A stretch of DNA of 64,000 bases from Allantophomopsis cytisporea (Eukaryota; Ascomycota; Leotiomycetes; Phacidiales; Phacidiaceae). The position numbers and the translations under genes are program-made. Shown here one piece after another: positions 44,979 to 57,438 of the stretch. The stretch covers positions 558,001-622,000 of the forward strand of contig CP103021.1 of NCBI GenBank assembly GCA_024752435.1, read 5' to 3'. Position 1 is the first letter of the stretch. Each line of letters begins with the position of its first letter. The notes beneath the pieces are model-generated. The model was not told the DNA's origin, did not search any database, and saw only the letters and a program-made list of their open reading frames with translations.

Positions 44979-46757
44979 CTAATTTTGCAACTCACCACCC
45001 ATACCACCAATTGTAATCATCTTGGTCACCTGGTACTCGGAAATACCCAAAGAGCTTCCCTCACGTCCAAAGCCACTCTCCTTAACACCACCGAATGGCG
45101 CCGCAGGGTCAGAGATAAGGCCGGTGTTAATACCAACCATGCCAACCTCCAAAGCCTCAGCAACTCTGTAGACACGCTGGACGTCCTTGGAGAAGAAGTA
45201 ACCAGCAAGTCCAACCTCGGTGTTGTTAGCAAGAGCAACGACCTCCGCCTCGGTCTCAAACTTGAAAAGACCAGCGACAGGTCCGAAAGTCTCCTCAGAA
45301 GCGAGCTGCATCTCAGATGTCATACCAGTGATGATAGTTGGCTGGTAGAAGTTTGGTCCAAGATCAGGAAGGTACTGGCCACCAGTGATGACCTTACCGC
45401 CCTTCTTCTCGGCATCGCGGACGTGCTGGTCGACCTTGCTGACAGCGCGGTCGTGAATGAGCGGACCGTGAGTAACACCGTCGGCGTAACCACCACCAAC
45501 CTTGAACTCATTCACTTTGGCCGCGAAAGCAGCCGCAAACTTGTCGTAGATGCCGGATTGGACGTAGAGGCGGTTAGCGCACACACAGGTCTGGCCAGAG
45601 GAGCGGAACTTAGAGGCGATGGCGCCGGCGACCGCGGTATCAATGTCAGCGTCGTCAAAGACAATGAAAGGCGCGTTGCCACCGAGCTCAAAGGAGAGCT
45701 TCTTGAGGGTCGAAGAGGACTGCTTCATAAGAAGCTTGCCGACACCTGTAGAACCGGTGAAGGAGACCTTCTTAACGTGTGCGTCGGTAGTGATCGTCTC
45801 GCCTACTTCTGGGGTGTTCTTGAGTGCAGAAATCACGTTGACGACTCCAGCTGGGATACCGGCACGGTGACCGAGCTCAGCGATGGCGAGGGCTGTGAAC
45901 GGGGTTTCCCCAGGCGATTTGGCGACAACAGTGCAACCTGCTGCGAGAGCTGGGCCGATTTTACGGGTAATCATAGCAGCTGGGAAATTCCATCTAATCC
46001 CGTCAGTATCGCATTTCCTAGAATGAAATTCGCCGCACTTACGGTGTAATCAAGCCGCAAACTCCTACTGGCTCCTTAATGGTCATAACTCTGTTTGCGC
46101 CGATGCTGGATGGAATAGTTTGTCCATATACTCTTGGTGCCTCCTCACTAAACCACTCGAAGAAGTTTGCGGCGTATGTTACCTCGCCCTTTGCGTCAGC
46201 CATTGGCTTTCCATTCTCCCATGTGATCAATCGTGCCAAATCCTCACTGTTCTCCATCATGAGGTCGTACCATTTTCGAAGAAGCTTAGAGCGCTCCCGT
46301 CCAGTCGTCTTTCTGAATGCTGGGCCTGCAGCATATGCGGCCTCAATGGCAGCTTTGGTGTCGGCGGCATCGAATTCTGGGACGGTACCGATTAATTTAC
46401 CAGAGGCAGGATCTGTTCGTACACTGTCAGAGCTGTATCCACAAAATCTGTTCTCACAGATCTTTTCTGGGAATCGTACCTGTGACCTCGAAGGTCTTTC
46501 CAGACTTTGCCTGGATCCACTCGCCGTTAACGTAGGCGACATTCTGCTTGAACAATGAAGGATCATTGAGCTGTGACAGTTATTAGGTGTTGCTGATAAT
46601 CGGAATGCACGTTGTAGCTAAGACATACCTTTGGCACACTGTGTTCAACCATTGTAGAAGCTTTCCGTACAATTGAAGGAAGGGTATAACGCTGAAATCT
46701 CGAAGAACAAGCAACAGTCCTCGACTTGGAAGAAGCTCTAAGCAGAATGTTGTTCAT
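44979..46757 (-). CDS. succinate-semialdehyde dehydrogenase [NAD(P)+]
   Basis: Four exons (46757-46629, 46570-46480, 46412-46043, 45993-44979) join in frame to 534 residues; introns are 49-67 nt. The aldehyde dehydrogenase fold is complete, with the Rossmann glycine motif FTGSTGVGK, general base Glu299 (FELGGNAPF) and nucleophile Cys333 in GQTCVCANR. The neighbouring Cys335 makes the CxC pair known as the redox switch in human SSADH. The enzyme oxidises succinic semialdehyde to succinate, the last step of the GABA shunt. The N-terminal 35 residues are Arg/Ser-rich without acids and look like a mitochondrial presequence; a second in-frame Met (MVEHSVPK) at residue 36 could start a cytosolic form. 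Confidence 0.95.
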
Positions 46758-48027
46758 GGCTGGGCCTGAGTAGGAGGGAACAGTATAGGTATAGTTGAGT
46801 TAGGTGGGGTACTGTTTATCGTAACGTCACCTCGGACCAAGTCACCGACCAAGCTTGCAGCTTTGTCTTGCAAAAGCTTACAGGCCGAGGATAAAAAGAC
46901 AGGCGGCGGGAATAGGGATTGTATGCGTCTGGGCTGGTGTTGCTTGGATCTGAAGCTTCGATTGGGCTTATTATTTCCAAAAGAGGGGTCGTAGATGAGT
47001 AGGATGTATGGAGTAAGGTGCAAGAAGTGCAAAGGGTCTAAAAGGTGGGAAGGAAGTGCATGATATCTCTGACAATGGGGACTTAGACCTCGGGTTAAGA
47101 CTGGAGAAGATGATTAGTGGTAGTGGGGGACGGCTATTCTACTCTATGTGGGAGTGGAGTCCATATCGTACTCCATTGTCAAGGTGGAGAGTGGAGAGAA
47201 GAAGGCAAAGACGATATCAAATGTTCTCTTTGTAATTCATAATCCGTATCTAATCCCATCAGTTGTTCTGGTCATGGTCCATGTTATTCCACTGTGCTGC
47301 TGGATGGACAAATACTTTTTGACTGGGATGACGACGCCTTGACATCGTCCTACTACCGCCGTACCACAAATCGCAGACGGAATACCGCTGAACGCGCTCT
47401 GCACAGGCGCTCATGGCGCTGTTATCATCGTTTGCGCCCTTGTCCGGCGCCACAGACGCCCAGCATACAAAATCTTACCAATTTCCACAGCCCCAACGAT
47501 ACAGCAATTATTCCGCCGAACATCGGAATTTAGAAGGAAAATATGAAAGGGAAGTCTGCATGAGGACGAGAATGAAGAATTCTATCTGAGAAGAGATTTC
47601 AGAATGAGTGTAAAGTCTTCATGTCACTATGATGTATTTTCTGGTAGGTCATCACCGACAGGTATGTTATATTTGTGATGCAATCACGCATTTACTGCGT
47701 ATGCGTACACCGCACTCGATATGATGATACGGACTGTTGTCTGCTGCGGCTGTGAGTATTAACTTACAGTACACTCGAGCACAGCATAATCTTTCCTCAT
47801 ATCTATTGATTCAGTGAATCTATCTACAGGTCTGTCTATAGGTCTATATAGGTCTATGTAGGTCTATCTATAATCGTAAAGCAGTAATCTAGCAAAAGTC
47901 TCCCATCATCTAGCTCTAACATTCCCAACCTTATCTAAATCGAGGAAAAAAAAAGAAATTCGTTCCATAAACCTCTAATAAGAAAATTCGTAGATAAGAC
48001 TATAATATCCGAAGAGACGAACAAAAG
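46758..48027. other. intergenic, 1.3 kb
   Basis: It is the SSADH promoter and the 3' flank of the sugar transporter gene, both on the minus strand. It contains a GGTCTATA-type minisatellite near 47840. No coding frame is supported. Confidence 0.55.
47829..47872. repeat. 10-bp imperfect tandem repeat (GGTCTATATA)
   Basis: Four imperfect copies sit 160 nt beyond the stop of the sugar transporter gene, likely in or near its 3' untranslated region. Confidence 0.75.
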
Positions 48028-49790
48028 CTAGATCTCCGCTGAAGATGTGAGGACCCCAGACTTTGCCCCAGTGTGTGGAGCCGTCGATCGGAGTTCAATA
48101 TCAACACTGGCACTACTCGGCGTGGATGCAACAGTGCATGGCTTCGAGATCCTCTGTCTCAAAGCGCTAATGGTCCTCGATCCAGGCAAAGTATGATGTT
48201 CGAATGAAGCATTAATGTTTTCTAGAGACATTCCTCGTGTCTCGGGCATAGCGAACCAGCAAACAATGCATGTGAATAAGCTTGTAGAGCCGAAGAGGAA
48301 ATAGACGCCGAACGATGAATGGGCGAGGAAGATTGGTGTCGTGAAAGCCACGATCCAATTTGCGGTCCAGTTGGCACTTTGTGCGAGACTTGAGGCACTT
48401 GCTCGCGTCTCTGGTGGATGGATCTCGCTGGAGTAGATCTTGAAGCCAATCGCCCAGGTCGTTGAGAAGACAACCGCAAAGAGATATATGGTGACTATGA
48501 CTACCCATCGACCTGCACCGCTATCTCCATGAACGCTGTTCGAGGCATATAGAGATCCAATAATCATCATGCAAGTAGCCAAACCCGCACCTCCTATAAT
48601 AGTAGATGGACGTCGACCCCAATGATCGGCAAGAATCGAGGCGGGAATTGTGACACCTAGAATAACCAACGCAGAAACACCAGACGCAAGGAAGGTCGCT
48701 TGCTCAGAAGACAGCCCGGCCTGTTTGAACAAAAGTGGTGCGTAGTACAGAACTCCATCAATTCCGCTGAATTGCTGCATAGCCATCATGAAGCATCCAA
48801 GAGCTGTCCTCTTCCGAACGTTCTTGGCGAGAACCTTAGAAATATCCTGAACAGTCGATCGCATACTCTCCGCGAGCGACCTTTTCGCGAGAGGCATTTC
48901 GATTTCGTTGTCGGATATTTGAGCTATCTCATCCAGCTCGGAAGCAGGAATGCCAAGACGGGCAACAGTCAGAACTGCCTCTCTATTGCGGCCTTGTTGG
49001 ACAAGCCACCTTGGAGACGGGGGTATCAAGAAACAACAAACTGCAAAGGTAAATGCAAGAAGTGCTTGGAAGGCTAAAGGAACTCTCCAAGATGCGGAGG
49101 AATCGATTCGACTCGTTCCATAACACAGAAAGTAGCCAACTGCAATTCCAACAGTTGTCAGCCCCTGGACAAGAGATGCCAGTGGTCCTCTCTGCGCTGC
49201 TGGGGAAATCTCGCAGACATAGACGATAGTCACACTGAGGAAAAATCCCTCTCCGAAGCCTTTAATGATTCGACCGGCTATGAACATACCCAACCTGACT
49301 GAAGCGGCCTCAATGGCTGCTCCGGTCCCAAATATTGTGGATCCTATCACAATAGCTCTTGGACGACCTGTGATTAATGTCAGCGACCGTATTCATCACT
49401 AATCGAGCACACTTCATGCTTTCTACGACCGAACACCTGAATTGCCAAGGACATCCACAAAGATGGGATCGAATTCTCATGGTCAATAAAACTCACCATA
49501 AACATCAGCCACATTTCCTGCGAAGAGTGAAGAAAGAGCAGCTGGGATAAGGATGGCAGACACAACAAGTCCGTGAACGGTAGCAGAAAGCGAGCCGAAA
49601 GATTTGGTGAAGGAGGTCATAGTTGTGACGGGTCCAATAGTGCCAGTATCCAGGCTATATACCAGTTAGAGTTGTGATCTCAAGATTGATATTTTTCTTC
49701 GGAAACGTACCCGAACAGCATTCCACCTATCGCTATCAGCAGCGAGATCTTGTAATACAACGGAATCTTCATCCTCCAGAAGGGCGCCAT
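48028..49790 (-). CDS. MFS sugar transporter
   Basis: Three exons (49790-49711, 49654-49497, 49367-48028; introns 56 and 129 nt) give 525 residues. The first exon encodes the start of helix 1 (YYKISLLIAIGGMLFG); the junction continues GLDTGTIGPV. Sugar-porter signatures follow: NVADVYGRPRAIV at loop 2-3, GRIIKGFGEGF, PPSPRWLVQQGR after helix 6, QQFSGIDGVLYYAP in helix 7, DHWGRRPS in loop 8-9 and PETRGMSLE after helix 12. The Ser/Thr-rich C-terminal tail is cytosolic. The substrate is probably a hexose or related sugar; the family does not allow more. The start agrees with a conserved basic residue before helix 1. Confidence 0.93.
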
Positions 49791-50637
49791 ATCGGCGATT
49801 TTGCAGTGGTATTCTGGGAGAGATCTGTTGTGTCTCTGCTTGATTCTCGTGCTGTCTTGGTTCCCTTCTTTTGATTCGAAGGAAAGGAGGGAGAAGTGTT
49901 ATATACCCACGGATTATTCACTGCTGCACGAGCCAAGCACTTTCATCAGTGGTACAGCACCATATGCAATCAACAACTTTCCTCTGACAATTATCACAAG
50001 TATGTCGGCACTATTACTTCACTGTCTTGACTCTCGACTCACCTGCTCTGTCAGAAAGACTGTCTGGGACTTACTATAGTCAAAAGAAACTTTCTTCATC
50101 AAAGTCCAGCACAAAGCCGGGGAAACCCACTCACCACACCGACTCCATAATTTTGCAGATAAGTCGCCCCCAGCTTCTGTGAGGTTATCAGCACGTGATT
50201 AAGACTACTCTTTCTGGGAAAGTAAGCCGAGACGTACTGGACGAATACGGCAATTGTGCCTTTTCTAACACAAATTTCCTTTCAGAGCTCGCTATTTCAG
50301 CAGAACTATAGCCAAATTGAGCTGATAAATCATTTTAGGGGAGACAAAACTTCGAGGTGCTTTCTAATGAGCTATTTTCGGTATTCTTATGGGAATATAT
50401 GATGTTGCCGAATTGAATACGGTTTTCATTAATAGTGGAGGGTTAACCTCCATCGAATCATCTGTCCTGTATCAAGGCCTCGATTTTGTTCCGTGGTCAT
50501 CTAATAGGACAGCAATGTTCAAGTCTCGATTCATGTTGACAGAGAAATGCAAATACCAATCATTTCCCACTGTAACAAGATTGAGGGTCTGAATTCATTT
50601 CTTACATAACTACTAATATCTTACATATTTTCCCGCC
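49791..50637. other. intergenic, 847 nt
   Basis: It is the transporter promoter and the 3' flank of TyrRS, both on the minus strand. Small plus-strand frames at 49801-50079 and 50389-50592 are unsupported. Nothing else is seen. Confidence 0.55.
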
Positions 50638-52520
50638 TCATAGGTATTTGCTTCGAGCAATCACCTCCTGCGACTTTTCGGGCATCTTACCGATCTTCTT
50701 AGGCTTCTTGTAATTCTGGGCCTTTTCTAGGTCTGTCTCTGACGGTGAAATTTTATTGGCCTCAGCCTCACCCGGGTATGTCTTCACCTCCCCTTTTCTT
50801 TTTAAGTCTGTCCAGACATTATCACTGACCACGTCAATAACCTTTATGGAATGCTTGCCCCTTCTCAAAATCAACAATTTTACCCCATCATCACCTCCAA
50901 TAAGGTACTTTTGTGTATCTTCCACCTTCCACACTTTGATGGGTGTGAAAGCTACAGCAGCATTGGGCATCGGGAGTCCTTGATTACCGGGAGCTCCTCC
51001 AATGTAGACGCTCTGAGAGCCAGCAAGGCGATGTCCCTCAGATGCAGATGCAGCAAGACCTGCGCCATAGAGGATACGTCCAATAGACTTGTTGAGAATC
51101 AGCGAAGCAGGGAGCTTTATACGCATCTCTGGAGCATTGTTAAGTGTAACTGGAACCCCCTCTTGGGATGGTTCAGCCGAAATTGCTGCTTGAGTTCCCG
51201 CTAAGTTCGTAGAGAACATAAGTTTATGCTGTCGCTCTGCTTGTGCTGCTTCTTCGGGACCATGGATAAGTTCAACAAATTCTCGAGCAAGAAGATGCTG
51301 TGCCTTCCGTTGCTTAGGATCCTCCATATGTTCGGCTACCGCAGCGTCGATTTGATCAATCGGCATGAAGGTAAATAGTTTTAAGTAGCGACCCACATCC
51401 GCATCTGATTGGCGGAGGAAGAACTGGTAGAGATCAAAACTACTAGTCATGCTCTTGTCCAACCAGATAGCATTACCAGCAGACTTTCCAAATTTCGCAC
51501 CAGAAGAGGTTGTGAGGAGGGGGACTGTAAATCCCATGGGTGTCATGAGAGGATCTGTGGCTTCCTTCCCCTTGCGGACATCCGGGTCAGGATGATGGGC
51601 GGAGATATACTTGACAGCATCGACACCAGCGACAATGTTTCCATATTGATCAGAACCACCAATTTGTAACTGAATGCCTTTTGTGTGGTACATATGCCAC
51701 CAATCCCATGATTGTAGCACAGGATAAGTGAATTCTGCGAACGACATGCCATCCCCTTTCTCCATCTTGTTCTTCACAGTATCTCTTGAGAGCATAGTCC
51801 CAAGCCGCATACCTGGTCCAATGACTTGGAGCACTTCCATAACTGTAAGTTTGTTCATCCATGCATTGTTATTTACCAATTCCCTATGCCATGCCCACTC
51901 CCACTTGTAGCCATACTTCCTCCCGTAAGCTTCGACATTCAACCAAAGCTTTTTGAGCTGATAATGCATTGCGATCATGTTCGCTGTTCGAATTGCAGCA
52001 GGCGTCTTGTCTCGAGACGACAAACGTCCCGTTGGGTCTCCAATCTTCGCTGTTGCCCCACCAAGCAACGATACAGTATGATAGCCGTGTATATACATCC
52101 AAAACAAGGACATCAGAGGTAATAGATGTCCAACATGCAGAGAAGGTGCCGTCGGGTCGACTCCAACATAAGCACCAACACGCTTATCCGTTAACAGATT
52201 CTCGAACTGCTTCCGATCACTAACAGCCAATAATCAGTGATGCATTTCACAGGAAGAAAGCAATGGGAGCAGCCATACCCAGTGATCTCATGAATATATC
52301 CTCTTTCCTCCAAGATACTCAACATGGATTTCTTCTTTCCTTTCTTGATCTCTGCTGCATTCTCCTGCCACTCCATTTCCGCCTGAGCGACTTTCGCAAG
52401 ATACTTTAATCCTATCCATCGTCGTGTTACCTTTGCCGTAACCTTCGCAGGTTGGAAGGCGCAATTGGCGCAAACATAAGGATTCGGTCGTGCCGAAGAC
52501 CGCAACAGTGAAGACGACAT
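50638..52520 (-). CDS. MSY1: tyrosyl-tRNA synthetase, mitochondrial (bacterial type)
   Basis: Two exons (52520-52279 and 52219-50638; 59-nt intron GTATGG...TGTTAG) give 607 residues. The N-terminal 50 residues form a likely presequence (SSLLRSSARPNP, VTRRWIGLKYLA). The catalytic class I core has HVGH (109-112) for the HIGH motif, QIGGSDQYGNI for tyrosine recognition and KFGKS in the KMSKS position. A C-terminal S4-like region precedes a Lys-rich tail (NYKKPKKIGKM). The enzyme charges mitochondrial tRNA-Tyr. In some Pezizomycotina the mitochondrial TyrRS (CYT-18 in Neurospora) also assists group I intron splicing; whether this one does cannot be read from the sequence. The length fits the family. 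Confidence 0.96.
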
Positions 52521-53593
52521 TCCGGGATATCAGGTGTGGAACGGGATAATTATTCTATTCGACCATCAACATCATATTTTCGGGTAATCTGATTGAAGCG
52601 AGCGTAGCGACAAATGGTGATCTTCTAAACTGATGTTGTTGTGGATAATGATTCGAGTTGCTTAAAGCACCTATCGAAAACAATTTCCATCTTGCCTTCA
52701 GCCTCGCCAATCAGGCTATGCACGAACTATTCCTGTTAGGGCGGATTATCATTGGTACACTACAAATCCTGGTAGATATTTCCAGATGGACACAATCTAA
52801 ATTCAATTATCTCGAAAAGGAATTCCCCGAGGTCTACCTTACTTTATTGTTCTATTCGTCTCGTGAGGAATCGATACTAGAGACATGAACAAGAGCCGTC
52901 TTCATGCATTGTTAAAAGTTGTCTAGACCACCGGATGAGTATTGGCCATAGATCTGATCGTCTACACTTCCATAGAGTTGATATATTAATATATGCTAGA
53001 ATGACTGTTCTCACAGCGAGATGAATGCCATACTATCTTCAATGTTTTGGGACTTTCACAAAAGAACAGCCATAAGTCTCTACATAAGTCTCTACATAAG
53101 TCTCTACATAATTCTCACTTCAAAAGCCGTATGTAAAGTGAGCTAAGCTGCACAGGGCGCGACAGAGCCGGTGCGGAATATGGGGATAGCTTTAGGTCCC
53201 GCCAATGAGGGCTAGACCATTTTTGGCGATTCGGCCCTCGGGGCCTTTAGACTTTATGACGCATTTGGGACATCAACGATCGATTTTACGTTGGGACCGG
53301 CCATGCACAGTGTGCTGGAGGAGCATATTGGAGAGCGGTCACATCATAAGACTAACTTGATCTCCATCAAACTACATTATACCCCACCAATCATCATATA
53401 TAGAGTGTGTCCTTGAAATCGTCCAGGCCCACCCGCTTCCACCTAACCCTTACTAAATATCACATTTACCTATATACCTATACTCTCGTCCTTTGGCTTG
53501 TTGACTACTTCTTGATTCTGGTCAGTATACAATTGGCATATTTAATTTGTCTGATATTCCTCTTTTTTTCTTCTTCAGACACTGTATATCAGA
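52521..53593. other. divergent intergenic, 1.1 kb
   Basis: It separates TyrRS (minus) from the raffinose-synthase-like gene (plus) and should hold both promoters. A 12-bp direct repeat lies at 53071-53106, and a pyrimidine-rich leader (TTTTTTTCTTCTTCAG) precedes the plus-strand start, which could be an intron end in the 5' leader. Confidence 0.55.
53071..53106. repeat. 12-bp tandem repeat (CATAAGTCTCTA), three copies
   Basis: Three exact copies and a partial fourth are visible, about 490 nt upstream of the raffinose-synthase-like start. Confidence 0.9.
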
Positions 53594-56500
53594 ATGAATG
53601 GTACGACTGATAGTCCTGATGCTGTAATACAGTTAGTTCATATCCCGAGACAAAGTCGATTCATTCCAGAGATTGGTAAAATGAGGGCAGTTCTATGCAG
53701 CCAGCCTCCCCTGGGGCAGATCACCGTCACATCAAAAGCTTCAACAAGATTTACGGTGCAATTGGAAGTTAGCACATCTCGTGAAAATGATGAGTGGGAG
53801 GTTTCAATGTGGTACACGCAGAATGGTTCGCCTGATTGGAAGGAACTTGCATTCAAAGAGGCTCCAAATCAAACATCACAATCTCTGCAATTGTGTGACT
53901 CTACCTCCCATACTCTGTTTTATATTGCAGACCTACCCTCCAGTGTACCTATCAATTTCACCTTCAAGTTCCGTAATACAAAGGACCAGGCTTGGAGATG
54001 GATCCAGAGTTCTCAAGGTATTGCAGATGGAGTTTTATTGCCCAGATCGACTGTAAGCCGGGATATGACACCAGATTTGAAGAGCTATATCAAAGGTATG
54101 GACCCGAGTTTGCAAGTGCAAATCGAGAGAAGCCAGTCTCCTCAAACGACGCTGTGGTCTGTGACTACCTCCGTTCCTGCTGCAAATGGAGATGATTCGG
54201 CTTTCAAGGATGTCAAGATTGGAGTTCCATGGGGATCAAAGCTCTTAAAGTATGTGATACAGATCTTCCTTGTCGTACCTGATTTTGGTTGTGCAACGTG
54301 GATGCAGTCTACTTTCCATTTGGTGTAACATCGAATTCTTGGTAGCACCATTGTCGCATATCCGGCTCAATTCATTACAACTGCTAACTTAACGTAGATG
54401 GTTTGCTACCGTTCGATTATGGGCGCCATGGCTTGCCCCCAGACAGGGCGACAACCACTTCCAATTAGATAAACAAGCTATTATGTGCTCGTTCTTAAGT
54501 CACACAGGGCAACATCTAGTCTTACTCGCAGTCAGTGGTGTTGGAAACATTATGAGTCTATTCACAAGTGACTCAGAGGGCAACGTGATCCTCCAAGTAA
54601 GTCTGTGTAGTAGCTTCCTAAAATTAATTATTAATGCTAGGTCAGATTAGAAATGATACTGCAGAGCAGGGCACTGCCAGAGTGGTAGTGGCTTTGGGAG
54701 ATGAGTTTGAACTTGCAAATGCTGCCGCTATGTATCATGCTAGGGATATTGTGAGGACGGAGAATGTGGTGAGTGGCGAACGACAAAAGGAAATACAGGC
54801 TTTGACCGAAGATGTCAAGCCAATGTGGCGAGAAAACTGGTTTGATGGACTTACCTACTGTAAGAATCTTGGCATTTTGGATTGTTCATTTCTAATATCA
54901 TGGCAGGCACATGGAATGCTCTAGGTCAACAACTTACGGATGAGAAAATTTATCATGCTCTTGATTCTCTGGCAGAAAATAACATTCATATCGCAAATCT
55001 TATCATCGATGATAACTGGCAATCGTTGGATTACAGAGGAGGTGGACAATTTCAACATGGCTGGAGAGAGTTTGAAGCCGATAGGAAAGCTTTTCCTGAC
55101 GGCCTGAAATGCACAGTATCAAACATTAGGGACAAGCATCCCCATATCCAACATATTGCAGTTTGGCATGCCATCATGGGCTACTGGGGCGGTATTGCGC
55201 CAGATGGGCCACTTGCTAAAGAGTACAAGACCATCGATACGGTACGAGAAGAGCAGGAACGTCGACACCTACCGTTGGGTGGAACTATGACTGTTATAGC
55301 CAAAGAGGACGTTCCAAGGTTTTATGACGATTTTTATCGATTCCTTGATTCCTGTGGGGTTGATGCCGTCAAGACAGATGCACAATTCATGCTCGACCAA
55401 CTTCATAGCGCCAAGGATAGAACAGATTTGATCAACACCTATCTGGATTCTTGGATGATTAGCAGTCTTCGCTATTTCAGTGTCAAGGCCATTAGTTGCA
55501 TGTCTCAAACTCCCCATATTCTGTTCCATTCGCAAATGCCCACCGACCGCCCTGCAGTTCTCGTTCGAAACTCTGACGATTTCTTCCCCGAAATCCCTGA
55601 AAGTCATCCTTGGCATATCTGGGTGAACGCGCACAACGCACTATTCACGTATGGCCTCCTTTTCGATCACTAGAAACATTCTAACATCCACAGACAACAC
55701 CTGAACATCATCCCAGACTGGGATATGTTTCAAACAGTCCATTCGTACTCAGGATTCCACGCCGCCGCCCGATGTGTATCTGGTGGCCCAATCTACATCA
55801 CAGATACACCAGGCTCCTACGATCTCGACCTTATAAACCAAATGACTGGCCCCACGCCTCGAGGCAAGAGTGTCATCTTCCGCCCGAGTGTCATCGGCAA
55901 GGCTCTCGACCAATACAACTCGTACACCTCCAACACCATTCTTAAAGTCGGCTCCTATCACGGCATGGCAGTAGTAGGGACGTCATTTCTGGCCGTCTTT
56001 AACGTCTCCAAACAGCCGCTGTCCGAGCTGATCCACCTTGAGAAATTTCTGGGCGTCGTTGAAGCCCAGTACTACATCGTCAGAGCACACAGTTCTGGGA
56101 AGGTCAGCAAGGTCATGCAGGTTGTCCAGGACGATGCTTTGGTCTCTGTTAACTTGGAAGTCAGGGGCTATGAGATATACAGCGCGTTTGCGCTGCGTGG
56201 GTTCGTGTTCCGTGAAACGGAGACTTGGATTGCCAATTTGGGCTTGTTGGGGAAGATGACAGGTGGGGCTGCTATTGTTGAAAACTCGATTAGTATGCAA
56301 GAGACGGGTAGGATCGATTTGGAGACCAATCTCAAGGCTCTAGGGACTCTTGGTAGAATTCTCCCTCTAATCAATTCTTGTTGTGATTGTGCGCTTTACT
56401 AATTCTTGGTTGTAGGATTGTACATTTCAGATTTGAAACACAGAAATGTCAAGGAGACACTTCTTGTTATGATAACTGGCAAGGTCATTCCTGTACATTG

Positions 56501-56630
56501 CCTGAAGATCAGCTCGGCTGATGACCGCGTCTTGGAAATTGATGCACAGAAGGCGTGGAAGGAGCTGGAACTGGAAAGTAAGTGGAGCAATGAGGTTCAG
56601 GTGAAGGTTTATATTGGCCAGCTTAAGTAG
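53594..56630 (+). CDS. raffinose synthase / Sip1-like glycoside hydrolase family 36 protein
   Basis: Six exons (53594-54249, 54398-54596, 54646-54859, 54907-55648, 55694-56352, 56416-56630) join in frame to 894 residues. The N-terminal 340 residues are a beta-rich domain; the catalytic barrel starts at DGLTYCTWNALGQ. The nucleophile is predicted as Asp514 in GVDAVKTDAQ, and the acid/base in RNSDDFFP near residues 580-581, both matching the plant raffinose synthase/alkaline alpha-galactosidase group. The C-terminus is again beta-rich. Activity could be transfer or hydrolysis of alpha-galactosides; the sequence alone does not decide. There is no signal peptide, so it should be cytosolic. The first intron (148 nt) is longer than the others (45-63 nt). 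Confidence 0.92.
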
Positions 56631-57438
56631 CTTGGTTAGCAGCTATCTAGGAGATATTAGCAAATTGGATACAAATTGACATTGTTCTGTTCTTGCACTG
56701 TTCATTTTCGCATTCCAGACAAGAGCTCTTAGCAGCATTCACATCATTTCCTCCTTCAACCATTCATCTATGATTGTTTGAATAGATTCAAAGGATTTCA
56801 AGTATGGATATAAAACTGTAAGTCGACTCTCGTATGACTATGCGTATCATTGGACCAAAAGGGAATATAGTTACGATAGCGTACCCATAATTGTGAAAGT
56901 GAAACGAGGGCGAGCACATGGACATATATGTCATCGAAGCAAGATGAAGATTCACGTAAGTGAATGTCAACCTAGGACGAATATTTTTATGGTGAACACC
57001 TGGCTAATGCGTAGTTTTTCGTTCAGATGAATGTGTAAAGCTGAAACCTTAGCTGATACCAGCACAATAAGAAATAACAGGTTCTCAGAAAAGGAGACAT
57101 ACATAAACTAGATAAATCATTTCAGTGCAACTGGAGCTATACACTTCTAGGAAAGTCGTCCTCTAATTCCTTATGGGCCTTTCTTTCCTTTTGCGTGACA
57201 CATCTTTCTCCTCGGCAATTATTGGGTTCTCCCACAATGGCAAATTGACCTTGCCATCATCTAGAAACCTGTGTTAAGTCACTTCAAATATTGTGTTACA
57301 CAGGCTACATATTGATCGAACTTGTCAACGAACATGTAGTTGAGATTTTCTTTAGTAATATGGCTAATTACTGGGCTAAAAATCAAACTGTTAGAATTAC
57401 AGCTCCATGCGAATGTCTATTCTAGAATCTTTTAAAGC
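56631..57438. other. convergent intergenic, 808 nt
   Basis: It is the 3' flank of the raffinose-synthase-like gene and of KMO. AT-rich, without supported frames. Confidence 0.6.

Noticed and set aside
44769..46049. 426-residue plus-strand open frame opposite SSADH
   Set aside because: It mirrors the conserved dehydrogenase exons; strong codon bias on the real strand keeps the antisense frame open, and it runs across the last SSADH intron without features.
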